Assembly (NCBI GenBank): GCA_905203305.1
Contig: CAJKVH010000003.1
Span: forward strand, 62,001 to 126,000
Direction of reading: 5' to 3'
Length of the DNA stretch: 64,000 nt
From: an uncultured Eubacteriales bacterium
GTDB lineage: Bacteria > Bacillota > Clostridia > TANB77 > CAG-508
In this document: positions 20,059-28,421 of the stretch, in pieces
How positions within the stretch are numbered: the first letter of the stretch is position 1
Layout of the letters: the number at the start of each line of letters is the position of its first letter
Translations under genes and position numbers: made by a program
Notes under the pieces: generated by a model
Database searches by the model: none
The model's input: the letters and a program-made list of their open reading frames with translations, nothing else
Told to the model about the DNA's origin: nothing

Positions 20059-20862
20059 TTATATATCTAAAATCCAAATTTCTTTATTATAATCTTGGTT
20101 ATAAACCTTTTTGATTTTGGTATTACTATTAATAGTTAATGCAGGCCTAACACCATATTTAGCTTCTGAGCTAGTTTCTGTTATAATACTACCGTTTAAT
20201 CCAACAGCACCAAAACCACTCCACGCATATGTTCTTGTCCAATAAACAACTGTTATACCAGCGTCATTTTTAGCCACACGCTTGTTATCATTTTCAAAAT
20301 ATTTTAATCGAGTTTTATTAGCTGACTGATTTTCCCAAGTATCAGTAGTATTTAATTCTAAAAATGATAAAATGAAAAATTTTCTATTGATTGCAGAATT
20401 ATTATAATCTCCATTATTATATAAAGAAAGACTTAACTTTGTATTATTAATTATATTTAAAAAGTTTTGCTCAAACTTTTGAGGAAATACATTTAATAAA
20501 AAATTATCTACTGCTGTATTTTCGTAATTCTCAAAATTACTCATTTCTAAATGACTTTTATATATTTTTTCAGTCATAATTGAACCATTATAACCGGTGT
20601 AATATTCATCATTTCCTATAACATTTTTTCTTAACAATAATGTGTCAGAGTTATTGCTATAATTATTGTGTAAAACAATATACGGAATATATTTTCCGTC
20701 CTCTAATAAATAAACTATTTCTTCATTTTTTGTATAATTATATGCTAAACTCCCAATAGTATCATTTGAATATTTATTTGATTTTAACAAATTAAAACTA
20801 AAGATAGATATTATTACTATAGCAAATATGATTACTAATACCATTATTTTTTTATTTTTCAT
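20059..20862 (-). CDS. Membrane-anchored protein with DUF6273-like C-terminus
   Basis: 267 aa when started at the ATG complementary to 20860-20862, which follows GTGAGGTGCGTT; upstream in-frame codons lack a ribosome-binding site. Residues 4-23 form a hydrophobic anchor. The C-terminus (DTWENQSANKTRLKYFEN ... VVYWTRTYAWSGFGAVGLNGSI ... AKYGVRPALTIN) has the YWxR...GSI...YGVRPAL pattern of DUF6273 domains on clostridial surface proteins. Function is unknown. It is encoded on the opposite strand from its accessory neighbours and may be cargo. Confidence 0.6.
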   Translation of the reverse strand: MKNKKIMVLVIIFAIVIISIFSFNLLKSNKYSNDTIGSLAYNYTKNEEIVYLLEDGKYIPYIVLHNNYSNNSDTLLLRKNVIGNDEYYTGYNGSIMTEKIYKSHLEMSNFENYENTAVDNFLLNVFPQKFEQNFLNIINNTKLSLSLYNNGDYNNSAINRKFFILSFLELNTTDTWENQSANKTRLKYFENDNKRVAKNDAGITVVYWTRTYAWSGFGAVGLNGSIITETSSEAKYGVRPALTINSNTKIKKVYNQDYNKEIWILDI

Positions 20863-20997
20863 AACGCACCTCACTATAAGAATTATATCATATGTAATAA
20901 AGATTTTGTATAATTCCATTGAAAAAAATAAAAACAAATGATACAATTAATTTATCAGAGAGATTTAATCAAATCTTATAGTCTTAATTTCGTAAAC

Positions 20998-21052
20998 GTG
21001 CATAGTTAAGGCTCCATTTGAAATCAACTCAATGATTACGAACTTGGTGCAC
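20998..21052 (+). promoter_or_regulatory. Possible structured leader of the 21067 gene
   Basis: GTGCA (20998-21002) pairs with TGCAC (21048-21052) and encloses AATCA-ACTCA-ATGATT. The downstream ATG lacks a clear Shine-Dalgarno, so this fold may matter for its translation. Confidence 0.3.
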
Positions 21053-21066
21053 TTCGGTTTTTACTT

Positions 21067-21423
21067 ATGAGTGGAAACTTTGCTTGGGAAACAAGAGAGA
21101 ACGAAACCAAAAAAGTAATTTTGGTTAATCCAAAAGACTGTGAGAAAAAAATCACGCTTTCTAGCATGATGGCAGCATGGCGTGGAACAGGTCATACAGA
21201 ATGGGAAGCTATTCTGGCAGGATTGTTCGTAAATGCAGTTGTTGAAGCTTTGAGTAAAGATGAAGAAGCAGCAGATATTACAAATGTCTTTAACAGAGAT
21301 TATAAAGCTGCTGGTGGCAGACGCTTTACTAAGGAGCAAGTTTATGACCATTTAATCAAATGGTTTGATATTGTAGAAGAAACTGAAACGACACTCAAAC
21401 TTAAGCTCCGAATCGAAGCTTAA
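21067..21423 (+). CDS. Orphan hypothetical protein of atypical composition
   Basis: 118 aa with no recognisable family: a short N-terminal strand region (KKVILVNPKDCEKKITLS), a Trp/Gly-rich turn (MMAAWRGTGHTEWEA), a hydrophobic helix (ILAGLFVNAVVEAL) and a C-terminal helical part (FTKEQVYDHLIKWFDIVEE). G+C content is visibly higher than that of flanking genes and codon use differs (CTG, CGC, GGC appear), which suggests acquisition from elsewhere. It lies between the accessory patch and the core gene rlmB, is preceded by a hairpin and followed by a terminator. Confidence 0.5.
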   Translation: MSGNFAWETRENETKKVILVNPKDCEKKITLSSMMAAWRGTGHTEWEAILAGLFVNAVVEALSKDEEAADITNVFNRDYKAAGGRRFTKEQVYDHLIKWFDIVEETETTLKLKLRIEA

Positions 21424-21448
21424 CTCTAAAAAAAGAAAAAATTTCTTT

Positions 21449-21471
21449 CCCTCGTAAGAGGGTTCTTTTTT
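21449..21471 (+). terminator. Terminator after the orphan gene
   Basis: CCCTC-GTAA-GAGGG extended by A-rich and T-rich arms, then TTCTTTTTT. Confidence 0.7.
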
Positions 21472-21561
21472 ATGTAAAAATATTTTATAAAATACTACAA
21501 AAATAAATAAAAATATGCTATACTAGATATGTCAAAATAAAAGAGAAAGTAGGGAAACAAA

Positions 21562-22476
21562 TTGAAAGCAGGAAATAGAAGAAATAGCGAAGAAAGAAGA
21601 AATGATAATAGGAGAAAGGGAGCAAGAAGAGAAAACAATAGAGGAATTATAGATAGAAGAGGTGTAATGGATAGAAGAAGCCATCAAAGAAGGCAAGAAG
21701 ATAAAGAAGAAAAAATAGTACAAGATTTAGAAAGAATATTTGATGATCAAATAGAAGGAAGAAATGCAGTACTAGAGCTTCTTGAGAGTGATAAAGATAT
21801 AAACAAGATATATATAACAAAAGGAGAGCTTAAAGGTTCAATAAATAAAATAGTTGCAATAGCCAATGAAAAAAAGGTAATAATAGTGCAAAAAGACAAA
21901 AAACAAATGGATATGATGGCACAAACAGAAAATTACCAAGGAGTAATTGCAGTTGTACCACCATATGAATATGCAGATGTAGAAGATATATTAGATGTTG
22001 CAAAAGAAAGAAATGAAGATCCTTTTATATTAATTTTAGATGGTATAGAAGATACTCATAATCTTGGAGCAATAATAAGAACAGCAGAAACAGCAGGTGT
22101 TCATGGAATAATAATTCCGAAAAGAAGAGCAGCGCAAGTAAATAGTACAGTAAGTAAAGTTGCATCAGGAGCTCTTCAATATATGAAAATAGCAAGGGTA
22201 AATAATATATCAGATACAATATCAAAACTAAAAGATAATGGAGTATGGGTTTGTGGAACAGCTATAGATGCTGAAAAATATTATTATGATCAAAGTTTAA
22301 CAGGACCACTTGCAATTGTTATAGGAAATGAAGGAAAGGGAATAAGTGAATTAGTAAAAAGAAATTGTGACTTTTTAGTAAAAATTCCAATGAAAGGAAA
22401 AGTTACATCACTTAATGCTTCAGTATCAACAGGTATAGTAGTATATGAAGCTGTAAAACAAAGAAATCAATTTTAG
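21562..22476 (+). CDS. rlmB: 23S rRNA 2'-O-methyltransferase, TrmH/RlmB type
   Basis: 304 aa, TTG start. Residues 60-304 form a complete SpoU/TrmH enzyme: IEGRNAVLELLESD substrate-binding domain, then the knotted SAM domain with ILDGIEDTHNLGAIIRTAETAGVHG, STVSKVASGAL, IVIGNEGKGISELVKRNCDFLVKIPM and LNASVSTGIVVYEAV. It should methylate a guanosine of 23S rRNA. The first ~55 residues are unusual: a highly basic Arg/Asn/Glu-rich tail with repeated RR dipeptides (GNRRNSEERRNDNRRKG), probably disordered and RNA-binding. Confidence 0.92.
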   Translation: MKAGNRRNSEERRNDNRRKGARRENNRGIIDRRGVMDRRSHQRRQEDKEEKIVQDLERIFDDQIEGRNAVLELLESDKDINKIYITKGELKGSINKIVAIANEKKVIIVQKDKKQMDMMAQTENYQGVIAVVPPYEYADVEDILDVAKERNEDPFILILDGIEDTHNLGAIIRTAETAGVHGIIIPKRRAAQVNSTVSKVASGALQYMKIARVNNISDTISKLKDNGVWVCGTAIDAEKYYYDQSLTGPLAIVIGNEGKGISELVKRNCDFLVKIPMKGKVTSLNASVSTGIVVYEAVKQRNQF

Positions 22477-22490
22477 GAGGATAAAATAAT

Positions 22491-24263
22491 ATGCGAGATA
22501 GCAAAATAAAGATAATAATTATAATTTTAGTTGTTCTTATAATTTTAACTGTAATTATTGGAACTGTGCTTTATCTTACAACAGATATGCTTAAACCAAA
22601 GCAATTGTTGTTTCAAAAATATTTATCACAAAACATACAAAATATTGTAGACGTATTTGAAGTATCAAAAGAAGAACAAATGGCAGATTTGTTAAGAAAA
22701 AGTGACTATAATGAATCAACAGATGCAACATTAAAATATCTTGAAAAAGAAAATGATGAAGAAGAAGTATATAAAATAAAAGAAACAGGAATAAGTAAAG
22801 CATCAGAACAAGCTTCATATAGAAATATATCAGCATCATATGGAGATAATGTACTTATGTCTGTAGATTTATTAAATCAAAATAACGTATATGGATTTAG
22901 ACTTTCAAATTTAGTTCAACAATTTGTAAGTGTTGAAAATGCAACAGTATCATATTTTGTATCAAGTTTAGGCTTAGATGGAAGTATGTTCACAGAAACA
23001 TTACAAGGAGTTGATATAACGGGGCTTTTAGATCTTTCAGATGATGAAGTTTCTCAACTTGAAAAAACATATATAACATTAATGTTAACAGATATTGATA
23101 AGTCACATTATACAACAAAGAAGAATTCAGTAATAACATTAAGCAATAAAGAAAGCGTTACAACAAATGCTTATACTTTAACAGTTACAAAAAATGAATT
23201 AGATAAATTATACAAAAAAATATTAAATCAAGCTATAAATGATGAATTGATTTTAGGAAAACTTGAAAATGTAGACAATAAGATCAAAGAAGCAGGATTT
23301 GCAGAGTCAGAAGGAAAAAGTTTAAAAGAAAAATATACAAGCAAAGTACAAGAAAAAATAGATGGTTTAGAATATCAAGGAGAAGATGCAAGGCAAATTG
23401 CAATTACAGTATATGAACAAAAAGGAACAACTGTAAGAACAGTATTTAAATCAGAAGACGAAGAATATGTCTTAGATTTAGATAATTCTACAGGAAAAGT
23501 ATTAACTTTAAAAACAACAAAATTAGAAGATCAAAATGAAATAACAAAAACATATACATTAGGAAAAACAGAAGATAGTCAAAATCGTGATAGAATATTT
23601 GCATATACTGATCCAGATCAAAGTTTAGAAGGAAAATTTGGAATAATTCAAAATTCAGATGGTATTTCCTTAGCTATAGATGCTAATTATAAAAGCACAG
23701 AAATAAATAATATAGATTTTACATCTAAAACAGATATAAAAATGTCAGTAAATGAGGCAATACCAGTAAGTTTTGATGATAACAATAATATTTTATTAAA
23801 TGACTATGATGGAGGAAAAGTTTTATCAATATTAGATAACCTAAAAAATAGAGCAATATCAAGTGTAGAAAATAGTCAAGCTCTTGTAAATACGAAACTA
23901 TTAAACAGAATAATATTAAAAATTGATGAAAATGTACAAAAACAACAACAACAAGAAAAAGATGATGAAGAACTAAAAAAGGAAAAGTTTAATAATAAAT
24001 TTGTATTATATGAAGGTGAAGACGTAGAAAAAGAATATGTACAAAAATTAATAAAAACAGCAAGTGAAAATATGACAGATTATCAAGTAGTTAGTGGAAC
24101 ACAAATAAAGATCCTTATAAAAGAAGGAGAAAAGAATGAAGAAAAAGCTAATCAAATAGCAACAGCAATAGAAGCAAGTAAAGATAACTTCAATATAAAA
24201 CTAAATTATGATGAATCTGGATATGTAAATTCAATAGACATAACAGTTTATGAAAAAAAATAA
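22491..24263 (+). CDS. Large membrane-anchored protein of unknown function
   Basis: 590 aa, 14 bp downstream of rlmB with TTAGGAGGATAAAATAAT upstream of its ATG. A single hydrophobic helix (about residues 6-29) anchors a long polar extracytoplasmic region. No cysteines or known domain motifs are evident. A charged coiled segment (QKQQQQEKDDEELKKEKF) lies near residue 490. I recognise no family; its location beside a translation gene says little. Comparable single-pass proteins in Clostridia are often sporulation or envelope proteins, which is inference. Confidence 0.6.
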   Translation: MRDSKIKIIIIILVVLIILTVIIGTVLYLTTDMLKPKQLLFQKYLSQNIQNIVDVFEVSKEEQMADLLRKSDYNESTDATLKYLEKENDEEEVYKIKETGISKASEQASYRNISASYGDNVLMSVDLLNQNNVYGFRLSNLVQQFVSVENATVSYFVSSLGLDGSMFTETLQGVDITGLLDLSDDEVSQLEKTYITLMLTDIDKSHYTTKKNSVITLSNKESVTTNAYTLTVTKNELDKLYKKILNQAINDELILGKLENVDNKIKEAGFAESEGKSLKEKYTSKVQEKIDGLEYQGEDARQIAITVYEQKGTTVRTVFKSEDEEYVLDLDNSTGKVLTLKTTKLEDQNEITKTYTLGKTEDSQNRDRIFAYTDPDQSLEGKFGIIQNSDGISLAIDANYKSTEINNIDFTSKTDIKMSVNEAIPVSFDDNNNILLNDYDGGKVLSILDNLKNRAISSVENSQALVNTKLLNRIILKIDENVQKQQQQEKDDEELKKEKFNNKFVLYEGEDVEKEYVQKLIKTASENMTDYQVVSGTQIKILIKEGEKNEEKANQIATAIEASKDNFNIKLNYDESGYVNSIDITVYEKK

Positions 24264-24270
24264 AAAAAGC

Positions 24271-24299
24271 TTGCATTTACATAAAAAATGTGATAAAAT
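24271..24299 (+). promoter_or_regulatory. rpsB promoter
   Basis: TTGCAT (24271-24276), 17-bp spacer, TAAAAT (24294-24299). Confidence 0.6.
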
Positions 24300-24304
24300 A
24301 CAAA

Positions 24305-24398
24305 ACGTTAAAAAACACATAAAGGGAGCAAATCAGAGGAGTGCCTTAAACCAAGGTCTTTGAGAACGATGAACTTTATGGAAGAATAAAACAAAAAG
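24305..24398 (+). promoter_or_regulatory. Structured rpsB leader (candidate S2 autoregulatory site)
   Basis: About 105 nt separate the promoter from rpsB. CATAAAG (near 24320) pairs with CTTTATG (near 24373), enclosing CCTT-AAACC-AAGG. rpsB leaders that bind S2 are known in several bacterial groups, so autoregulation is plausible; I cannot confirm that this one belongs to a described family. Confidence 0.45.
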
Positions 24399-24411
24399 GG
24401 AGGAATTAAAA

Positions 24412-25170
24412 ATGGCAGTAGTTGCAATGAAACAATTACTTGAAGCAGGTGTTCATTTCGGACATCAAACAAGAAGATGGGATCCTAAAATGGCTGAATA
24501 TATATTCCAAGCTAGAAACGGAATCCATATAATCGATTTACAAAAAACATCTAAAAAATTAGATGAAGCTTATGAATTCATAAGAAGTCAAGCTGAAGAA
24601 GGAAAAACAGTTCTATTCGTAGGAACAAAAAAACAAGCACAAGAGTGCATTAAAGAAGCTGCAGAAAAATGCGGTATGTATTATGTTGATCAAAGATGGT
24701 TAGGAGGAATGTTAACAAACTTCAAAACTATCAAAACAAGAATACAAAGATTAAAAGAATTAGAAAAAATGGAAGAAGATGGAACATTCGAAGTTCTACC
24801 TAAAAAAGAAGTAATCTTATTAAAGAAAGAAATGGAAAAACTTCAAACAAACTTAGGTGGAATTAAAGATATGGAAGAAATGCCAGGAGTTATATTCCTA
24901 GTAGATCCTAAAAAAGAATACAATGCAATAAACGAGGCTAAAAAATTAAATATACCAACAGTTGGAATAGTAGATACAAACTGCAATCCAGAAGTATTAG
25001 ATTATGCTATACCTGGAAATGATGATGCAATAAGAGCTGTTAAATTAATAACAGATGTTATAGCAAATGCAGTAATCGAAGGAAAACAAGGTGAAAGCTT
25101 TGAACAAGTAGCTGACGAAAATTCAGAAGAAGCAGAATCTATCGAAGAAGTAGTAGCTGAAGAAGAATAA
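24412..25170 (+). CDS. rpsB: 30S ribosomal protein S2
   Basis: 252 aa, AAGGGAGGAATTAAAA upstream. Typical S2 motifs: [88 protein letters not shown] and [14 protein letters not shown]. The C-terminus is an acidic extension ([14 protein letters not shown]). It precedes tsf, the conserved bacterial order. Confidence 0.98.
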   Translation: MAVVAMKQLLEAGVHFGHQTRRWDPKMAEYIFQARNGIHIIDLQKTSKKLDEAYEFIRSQAEEGKTVLFVGTKKQAQECIKEAAEKCGMYYVDQRWLGGMLTNFKTIKTRIQRLKELEKMEEDGTFEVLPKKEVILLKKEMEKLQTNLGGIKDMEEMPGVIFLVDPKKEYNAINEAKKLNIPTVGIVDTNCNPEVLDYAIPGNDDAIRAVKLITDVIANAVIEGKQGESFEQVADENSEEAESIEEVVAEEE

Positions 25171-25179
25171 TAAAAATAA

Positions 25180-25205
25180 AGAGTAGGGCTTAACTGCTCT
25201 ACTCT
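25180..25205 (+). terminator. Hairpin between rpsB and tsf (attenuator)
   Basis: AGAGTAGGGC pairs with GCTCTACTCT around TTAACT, followed by a weak AATTTT. It probably reduces, rather than stops, transcription into tsf. Confidence 0.55.
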
Positions 25206-25241
25206 AATTTTAAATAAATTTTTAAATAGGAGGAGATATTT

Positions 25242-26123
25242 ATGGTATCAGCAGCAATGGTAAAAGAATTAAGAGAAAAAACAGGTGCAGGAATGATGGA
25301 CTGCAAAAAAGTTTTAACAGAAGCAGATGGAGATATGGAAAAAGCAATTGAACTTTTACGTGAAAGAGGAATTGCAAAAGCTGCAAAAAAATCTGATAGA
25401 ATAGCAGCAGAAGGATTAGTTTTAGGATATGTATCAGAAGATGGAAAAGTAGGAGCTGTTGTAGAAGTTAACTCAGAAACAGACTTCGTTGCACAAAATG
25501 CAGAATTCAAAGCATTTGTTGAAGCAGTTGCAAAACAAGTAGCATTAAAAAATCCAGCAGATGTAGAAAGTTTATTAGAACAAGAATCTATAGAAGAATC
25601 TGGAAAAACAGTTTCAGAAGTATTAGTTGACAAAGTTGCCAAAATCGGAGAAAAATTAAGTATTCGTAGATTTGTAAGATTTGAAACAGCTGATGGATTA
25701 ATCGAAAAATATATCCATGGAGATGGAAAAATAGCAGTTTTAGTTAATGTAAAAAACGGAGATAACGTTTTAGCTAAAGACATCTGCATGCAAATAGCAG
25801 CAGCTAAACCAGAATTCTTAAATAGAGAAGCTGTACCACAAGATAGATTAGATAAAGAAATGGAAATCTTAAAAGTACAAGCTATGAATGAAGGAAAACC
25901 AGAAGCTATTGCAGAAAAAATAGTTCAAGGAAGAATTGGTAAATTCTATAGCGAAATATGCTTAGTTGAACAACCATTTGTAAAAGATCCAGATATGAAA
26001 GTTGAAGATTTATTAAAATCTAAAAATGCTGAAATCGTTGAATTTGCAAGAATAGAAAAAGGTGAAGGAATCGAGAAAAAAGAAGAAAACTTTGCTGAAG
26101 AAGTTATGAAACAAATAAAATAA
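25242..26123 (+). CDS. tsf: Elongation factor Ts
   Basis: 293 aa, AGGAGG upstream. It recycles EF-Tu by releasing GDP. The N-terminal UBA-like domain (VKELREKTGAGMMDCKKVLTEA) and the TDFVA motif (EVNSETDFVAQNAEF) that contacts EF-Tu are present, as are VAKIGEKLSIRRF, HGDGKIAVLVNV and the C-terminal DKEMEILKVQAMNEGKP and GRIGKFYSEICLVEQPFVKD. Full length for the family. Confidence 0.98.
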   Translation: MVSAAMVKELREKTGAGMMDCKKVLTEADGDMEKAIELLRERGIAKAAKKSDRIAAEGLVLGYVSEDGKVGAVVEVNSETDFVAQNAEFKAFVEAVAKQVALKNPADVESLLEQESIEESGKTVSEVLVDKVAKIGEKLSIRRFVRFETADGLIEKYIHGDGKIAVLVNVKNGDNVLAKDICMQIAAAKPEFLNREAVPQDRLDKEMEILKVQAMNEGKPEAIAEKIVQGRIGKFYSEICLVEQPFVKDPDMKVEDLLKSKNAEIVEFARIEKGEGIEKKEENFAEEVMKQIK

Positions 26124-26140
26124 TAAAAAATAACATTTTA

Positions 26141-26190
26141 CTCCAATAATAATCATATAATTAGATATAGATTATTATTGGAGGTTTTTT
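26141..26190 (+). terminator. tsf terminator overlapping the next gene's SD
   Basis: CTCCAATAATAATC (26141-26154) pairs perfectly over 14 bp with GATTATTATTGGAG (26170-26183), followed by GTTTTTTT. The 3' arm contains the GGAGG ribosome-binding site of the small gene starting at 26193. Confidence 0.85.
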
Positions 26191-26192
26191 TC

Positions 26193-26375
26193 TTGAAAAA
26201 TATGTTTTTTGTTATAAATAAAGAAAAAGTATATGCCTATGTAGTATCAATTTTAACAATTGTTACTTTATTTTTTATGTCTAGTATTTTAAATTCTGAT
26301 TTAAATGAAACAAAAGTTACATCTAGTAATATAGAAACAATAAATGAAGCAAACAAAAATATTAATGAATATTAA
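26193..26375 (+). CDS. Small single-pass membrane protein
   Basis: 60 aa from a TTG codon 8 nt after GGAGG; an in-frame start further upstream would fall inside the terminator stem. The sequence KNMFFVINKEKVYAYVVSILTIVTLFFMSS resembles the N-terminal anchor of sporulation polysaccharide deacetylases (PdaB type), but no deacetylase domain follows. It may be a remnant or a real short membrane protein. Its ribosome-binding site is buried in the tsf terminator hairpin, so translation would need refolding or an RNA starting further in. Confidence 0.45.
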   Translation: MKNMFFVINKEKVYAYVVSILTIVTLFFMSSILNSDLNETKVTSSNIETINEANKNINEY

Positions 26376-26450
26376 AGTCTAATTGGTATAAATTACATAA
26401 TTAAAGGATATAATTAAAGTAGAAAAATCTGTTTTGAGAGAGGAAGAAAT

Positions 26451-26960
26451 ATGCCTTTTATTGGAATAATTTCAAAAGAAAATGATAGTAATTATATAAA
26501 AAATATTATAAATAAAAATGCAATAAAAAGTAAGTTCGAAGTAATAAATATTAATAAAAAAAGCATTGAAAATATTAAAAATATAAAATTTGATATTTTA
26601 GTTATTTGTGAAAATATAGAGAAAATGCTAAAAGAATCGTCATATTTAGAAGATATAATAAAAAAATCATATTATTTAGTTATTAATTCAGATATAAAAG
26701 AAAATTTTTCGTTATTAAAAGATATAGAAGCAAATATAATAACTTATGGTTTTAATGCGAAATCCACTATAACAATATCAAGCATAAAAGATGATAAGCT
26801 TATGTTGTGTTTGCAAAGAAGTATAAAAGGTATATTTAGTATAATAGAAGAACAAGAGTTTAATATAGAGATTAAGAGAAATAATGTAAATAAATTGTAT
26901 AATATATTGGTAATATTCGCAATTCTTGCTATTTATGGCGAAATATTACAAAAAATTTAG
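26451..26960 (+). CDS. Hypothetical protein with C-terminal membrane helix
   Basis: 169 aa, start supported by GAGAGGAAGAAAT. An alternating strand-helix N-terminal part (FEVININKKSIENIKNIKFDILVICENI, YYLVINSDI) suggests a nucleotide-binding-like alpha/beta fold, with a conserved-looking NAKSTITISSIKDDKLMLCLQR stretch. Residues 148-166 are hydrophobic and could anchor the C-terminus in the membrane. I recall no firm family. It is a single gene between the small membrane protein and the SSB. Confidence 0.5.
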   Translation: MPFIGIISKENDSNYIKNIINKNAIKSKFEVININKKSIENIKNIKFDILVICENIEKMLKESSYLEDIIKKSYYLVINSDIKENFSLLKDIEANIITYGFNAKSTITISSIKDDKLMLCLQRSIKGIFSIIEEQEFNIEIKRNNVNKLYNILVIFAILAIYGEILQKI

Positions 26961-27086
26961 AAAAAATTAACTTTTTATGTAGACAAAACCAAAAAAGTGT
27001 TGTATAATAGGTATTATGAGATTTGAGACTTGAAAAAAGAGGCACTCTAGATAAATCCAAAAAAGAGAAATAGGGAGGAATAAAAA

Positions 27087-27800
27087 TTGGATACAAATTA
27101 TTTAGAAAACAACTACTTAACACTAGTAGGAAAGGTAACATCTGAAAAGAAATTCAGTCATGAAATTTATGGAGAAAGATTTTATTCTTTTGATCTTTCA
27201 ACACCACGTTTAAGTGGAAATGCGGATATAATTCCAGTAACAGTATCAGAAAGATTAATCAATGATGACATGATGACAATAGGAAGCAAATTATTAGTAA
27301 AAGGACAATTTAGATCATACAATAGCTACGAAAACGAAAAAAATAGATTAATACTTACAGTATTCGCAAAAGATATCGAAAAATTAGAAGAACCATCAGA
27401 AGAAAATGATGGAGAAGAAGCAAACGAATTAGCTAAAAAAGATACAATAACAAACGAAGTTGTATTAATCGGTTATATTTGCAAAAAACCAATTTACAGA
27501 CAAACACCTTTTGGAAGAGAAATTGCAGATATATTATTAGCTGTAAACAGAGCATACAATAAATCAGATTATATCCCATCAATAGCTTGGGGAAGAAATG
27601 CAAGATTCTGCCAAAACTTAGAAGTTGGAACTGAAGTTAAAATAGTAGGTAGAATTCAATCAAGAAACTATGAAAAGAAATATGAAGATGGAACAGTAGT
27701 TAAAAAAGTTGCTTATGAAGTTTCTATTGGTAGTTTGGAAGTAGTTAAAGAAAATGAAGATCAAGAAAACGAAGAAACAACTGCTCAAGAAGCAATGTAG
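27087..27800 (+). CDS. ssb: Single-stranded DNA-binding protein with two OB folds
   Basis: 237 aa, TTG start with GGGAGGAA upstream. Two SSB-type OB folds lie in tandem: residues 1-105 (NNYLTLVGKVTSE, DIIPVTVSERL, GSKLLVKGQFRSYNS, LILTVFAKDIEKL) and 125-225 (NEVVLIGYICKKPIYRQTPFGREIADILLAVNRAYNKSDYIPSIAWGRNARF, GTEVKIVGRIQSRNY). It should bind ssDNA in replication and repair, perhaps as a dimer. The C-terminus (ENEETTAQEAM) lacks the acidic DDDIPF tip that recruits partners in canonical SSBs. It is not next to rpsF/rpsR, so a canonical SSB may exist elsewhere. Confidence 0.85.
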   Translation: MDTNYLENNYLTLVGKVTSEKKFSHEIYGERFYSFDLSTPRLSGNADIIPVTVSERLINDDMMTIGSKLLVKGQFRSYNSYENEKNRLILTVFAKDIEKLEEPSEENDGEEANELAKKDTITNEVVLIGYICKKPIYRQTPFGREIADILLAVNRAYNKSDYIPSIAWGRNARFCQNLEVGTEVKIVGRIQSRNYEKKYEDGTVVKKVAYEVSIGSLEVVKENEDQENEETTAQEAM

Positions 27801-27829
27801 TTTTGAAAATAAAAGGTTTTTATAAAGTA

Positions 27830-27856
27830 AAAAGAGCTTGAAAAAGCTCTTTTTTT
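27830..27856 (+). terminator. ssb terminator
   Basis: AAAGAGCTT pairs with AAGCTCTTT, followed by TTTTT. Confidence 0.85.
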
Positions 27857-27904
27857 AGTATTGTAAAGATATATTGAAAAATACATAAAATTCCTATATA
27901 TTAC

Positions 27905-27934
27905 TTGACAACCCCTAATCCAATAGAGTATAAT
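27905..27934 (+). promoter_or_regulatory. rpsU promoter
   Basis: Consensus TTGACA (27905-27910) and TATAAT (27929-27934), 18-bp spacer. A ~80-nt leader follows, containing CATACATTCATGTATG, which can fold. Confidence 0.75.
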
Positions 27935-28022
27935 ATAAAGGTATATCGGGTAAGAAGGTAGATAAACCTATTAGAACTAATCCCACATACATTCATGTAT
28001 GACCGGAAGGGGGGAATAAATA

Positions 28023-28193
28023 ATGTCAGAAATAAAAGTTAATAATGGTAATATAGAAGATGCGCTTAAAAGATTTAAAAGACAATGCGCTAGAAATGGT
28101 GTACTTCAAGAAGTTCGTAAAAGAGAACATTATGAAAAACCTAGCGTAAAGAGAAAGAAAAAATCAGAAGCAGCTAGAAAAAGAAAATTTTAA
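28023..28193 (+). CDS. rpsU: 30S ribosomal protein S21
   Basis: 56 aa, strong GGAAGGGGGG ribosome-binding site. The sequence [40 protein letters not shown] and the basic C-terminus [12 protein letters not shown] are typical of S21, a small-subunit protein near the mRNA exit platform. It stands alone with its own promoter and terminator. Confidence 0.96.
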   Translation: MSEIKVNNGNIEDALKRFKRQCARNGVLQEVRKREHYEKPSVKRKKKSEAARKRKF

Positions 28194-28202
28194 TTATATA
28201 GT

Positions 28203-28250
28203 AAATACCAAGATAATATAAGTAATGTATTATTTTGGTATTTATTTTTT
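28203..28250 (+). terminator. rpsU terminator
   Basis: AAATACCAAGATAATA pairs (one G-U) with TATTATTTTGGTATTT, followed by a T-rich run. Confidence 0.85.
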
Positions 28251-28261
28251 TTATTTTTCCA

Positions 28262-28353
28262 TTTCCCATTTGGGGACGGAGATTTTCGGGGATTTTTATT
28301 TGATGTCTGTCCCTAAATGGGATTTCCCCGAAAATCTCCGTCCCCAAATGGGA
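28262..28353. repeat. Long palindromic repeat, copy 4 (compound)
   Basis: TTCCCATTTGGGGACGGAG and CTCCGTCCCCAAATGGGAA are exact outer arms separated by about 50 bp. The centre holds a partial third arm, GATGTCTGTCCCTAAATGGG, so this copy looks like one repeat invaded by, or recombined with, another. Confidence 0.8.
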
Positions 28354-28421
28354 AAATGGGTTGAATAATAAACCTGTTTTGTAGTATACTAAAACAAAAA
28401 AGAAAGAGAGGAAGGATAAAA

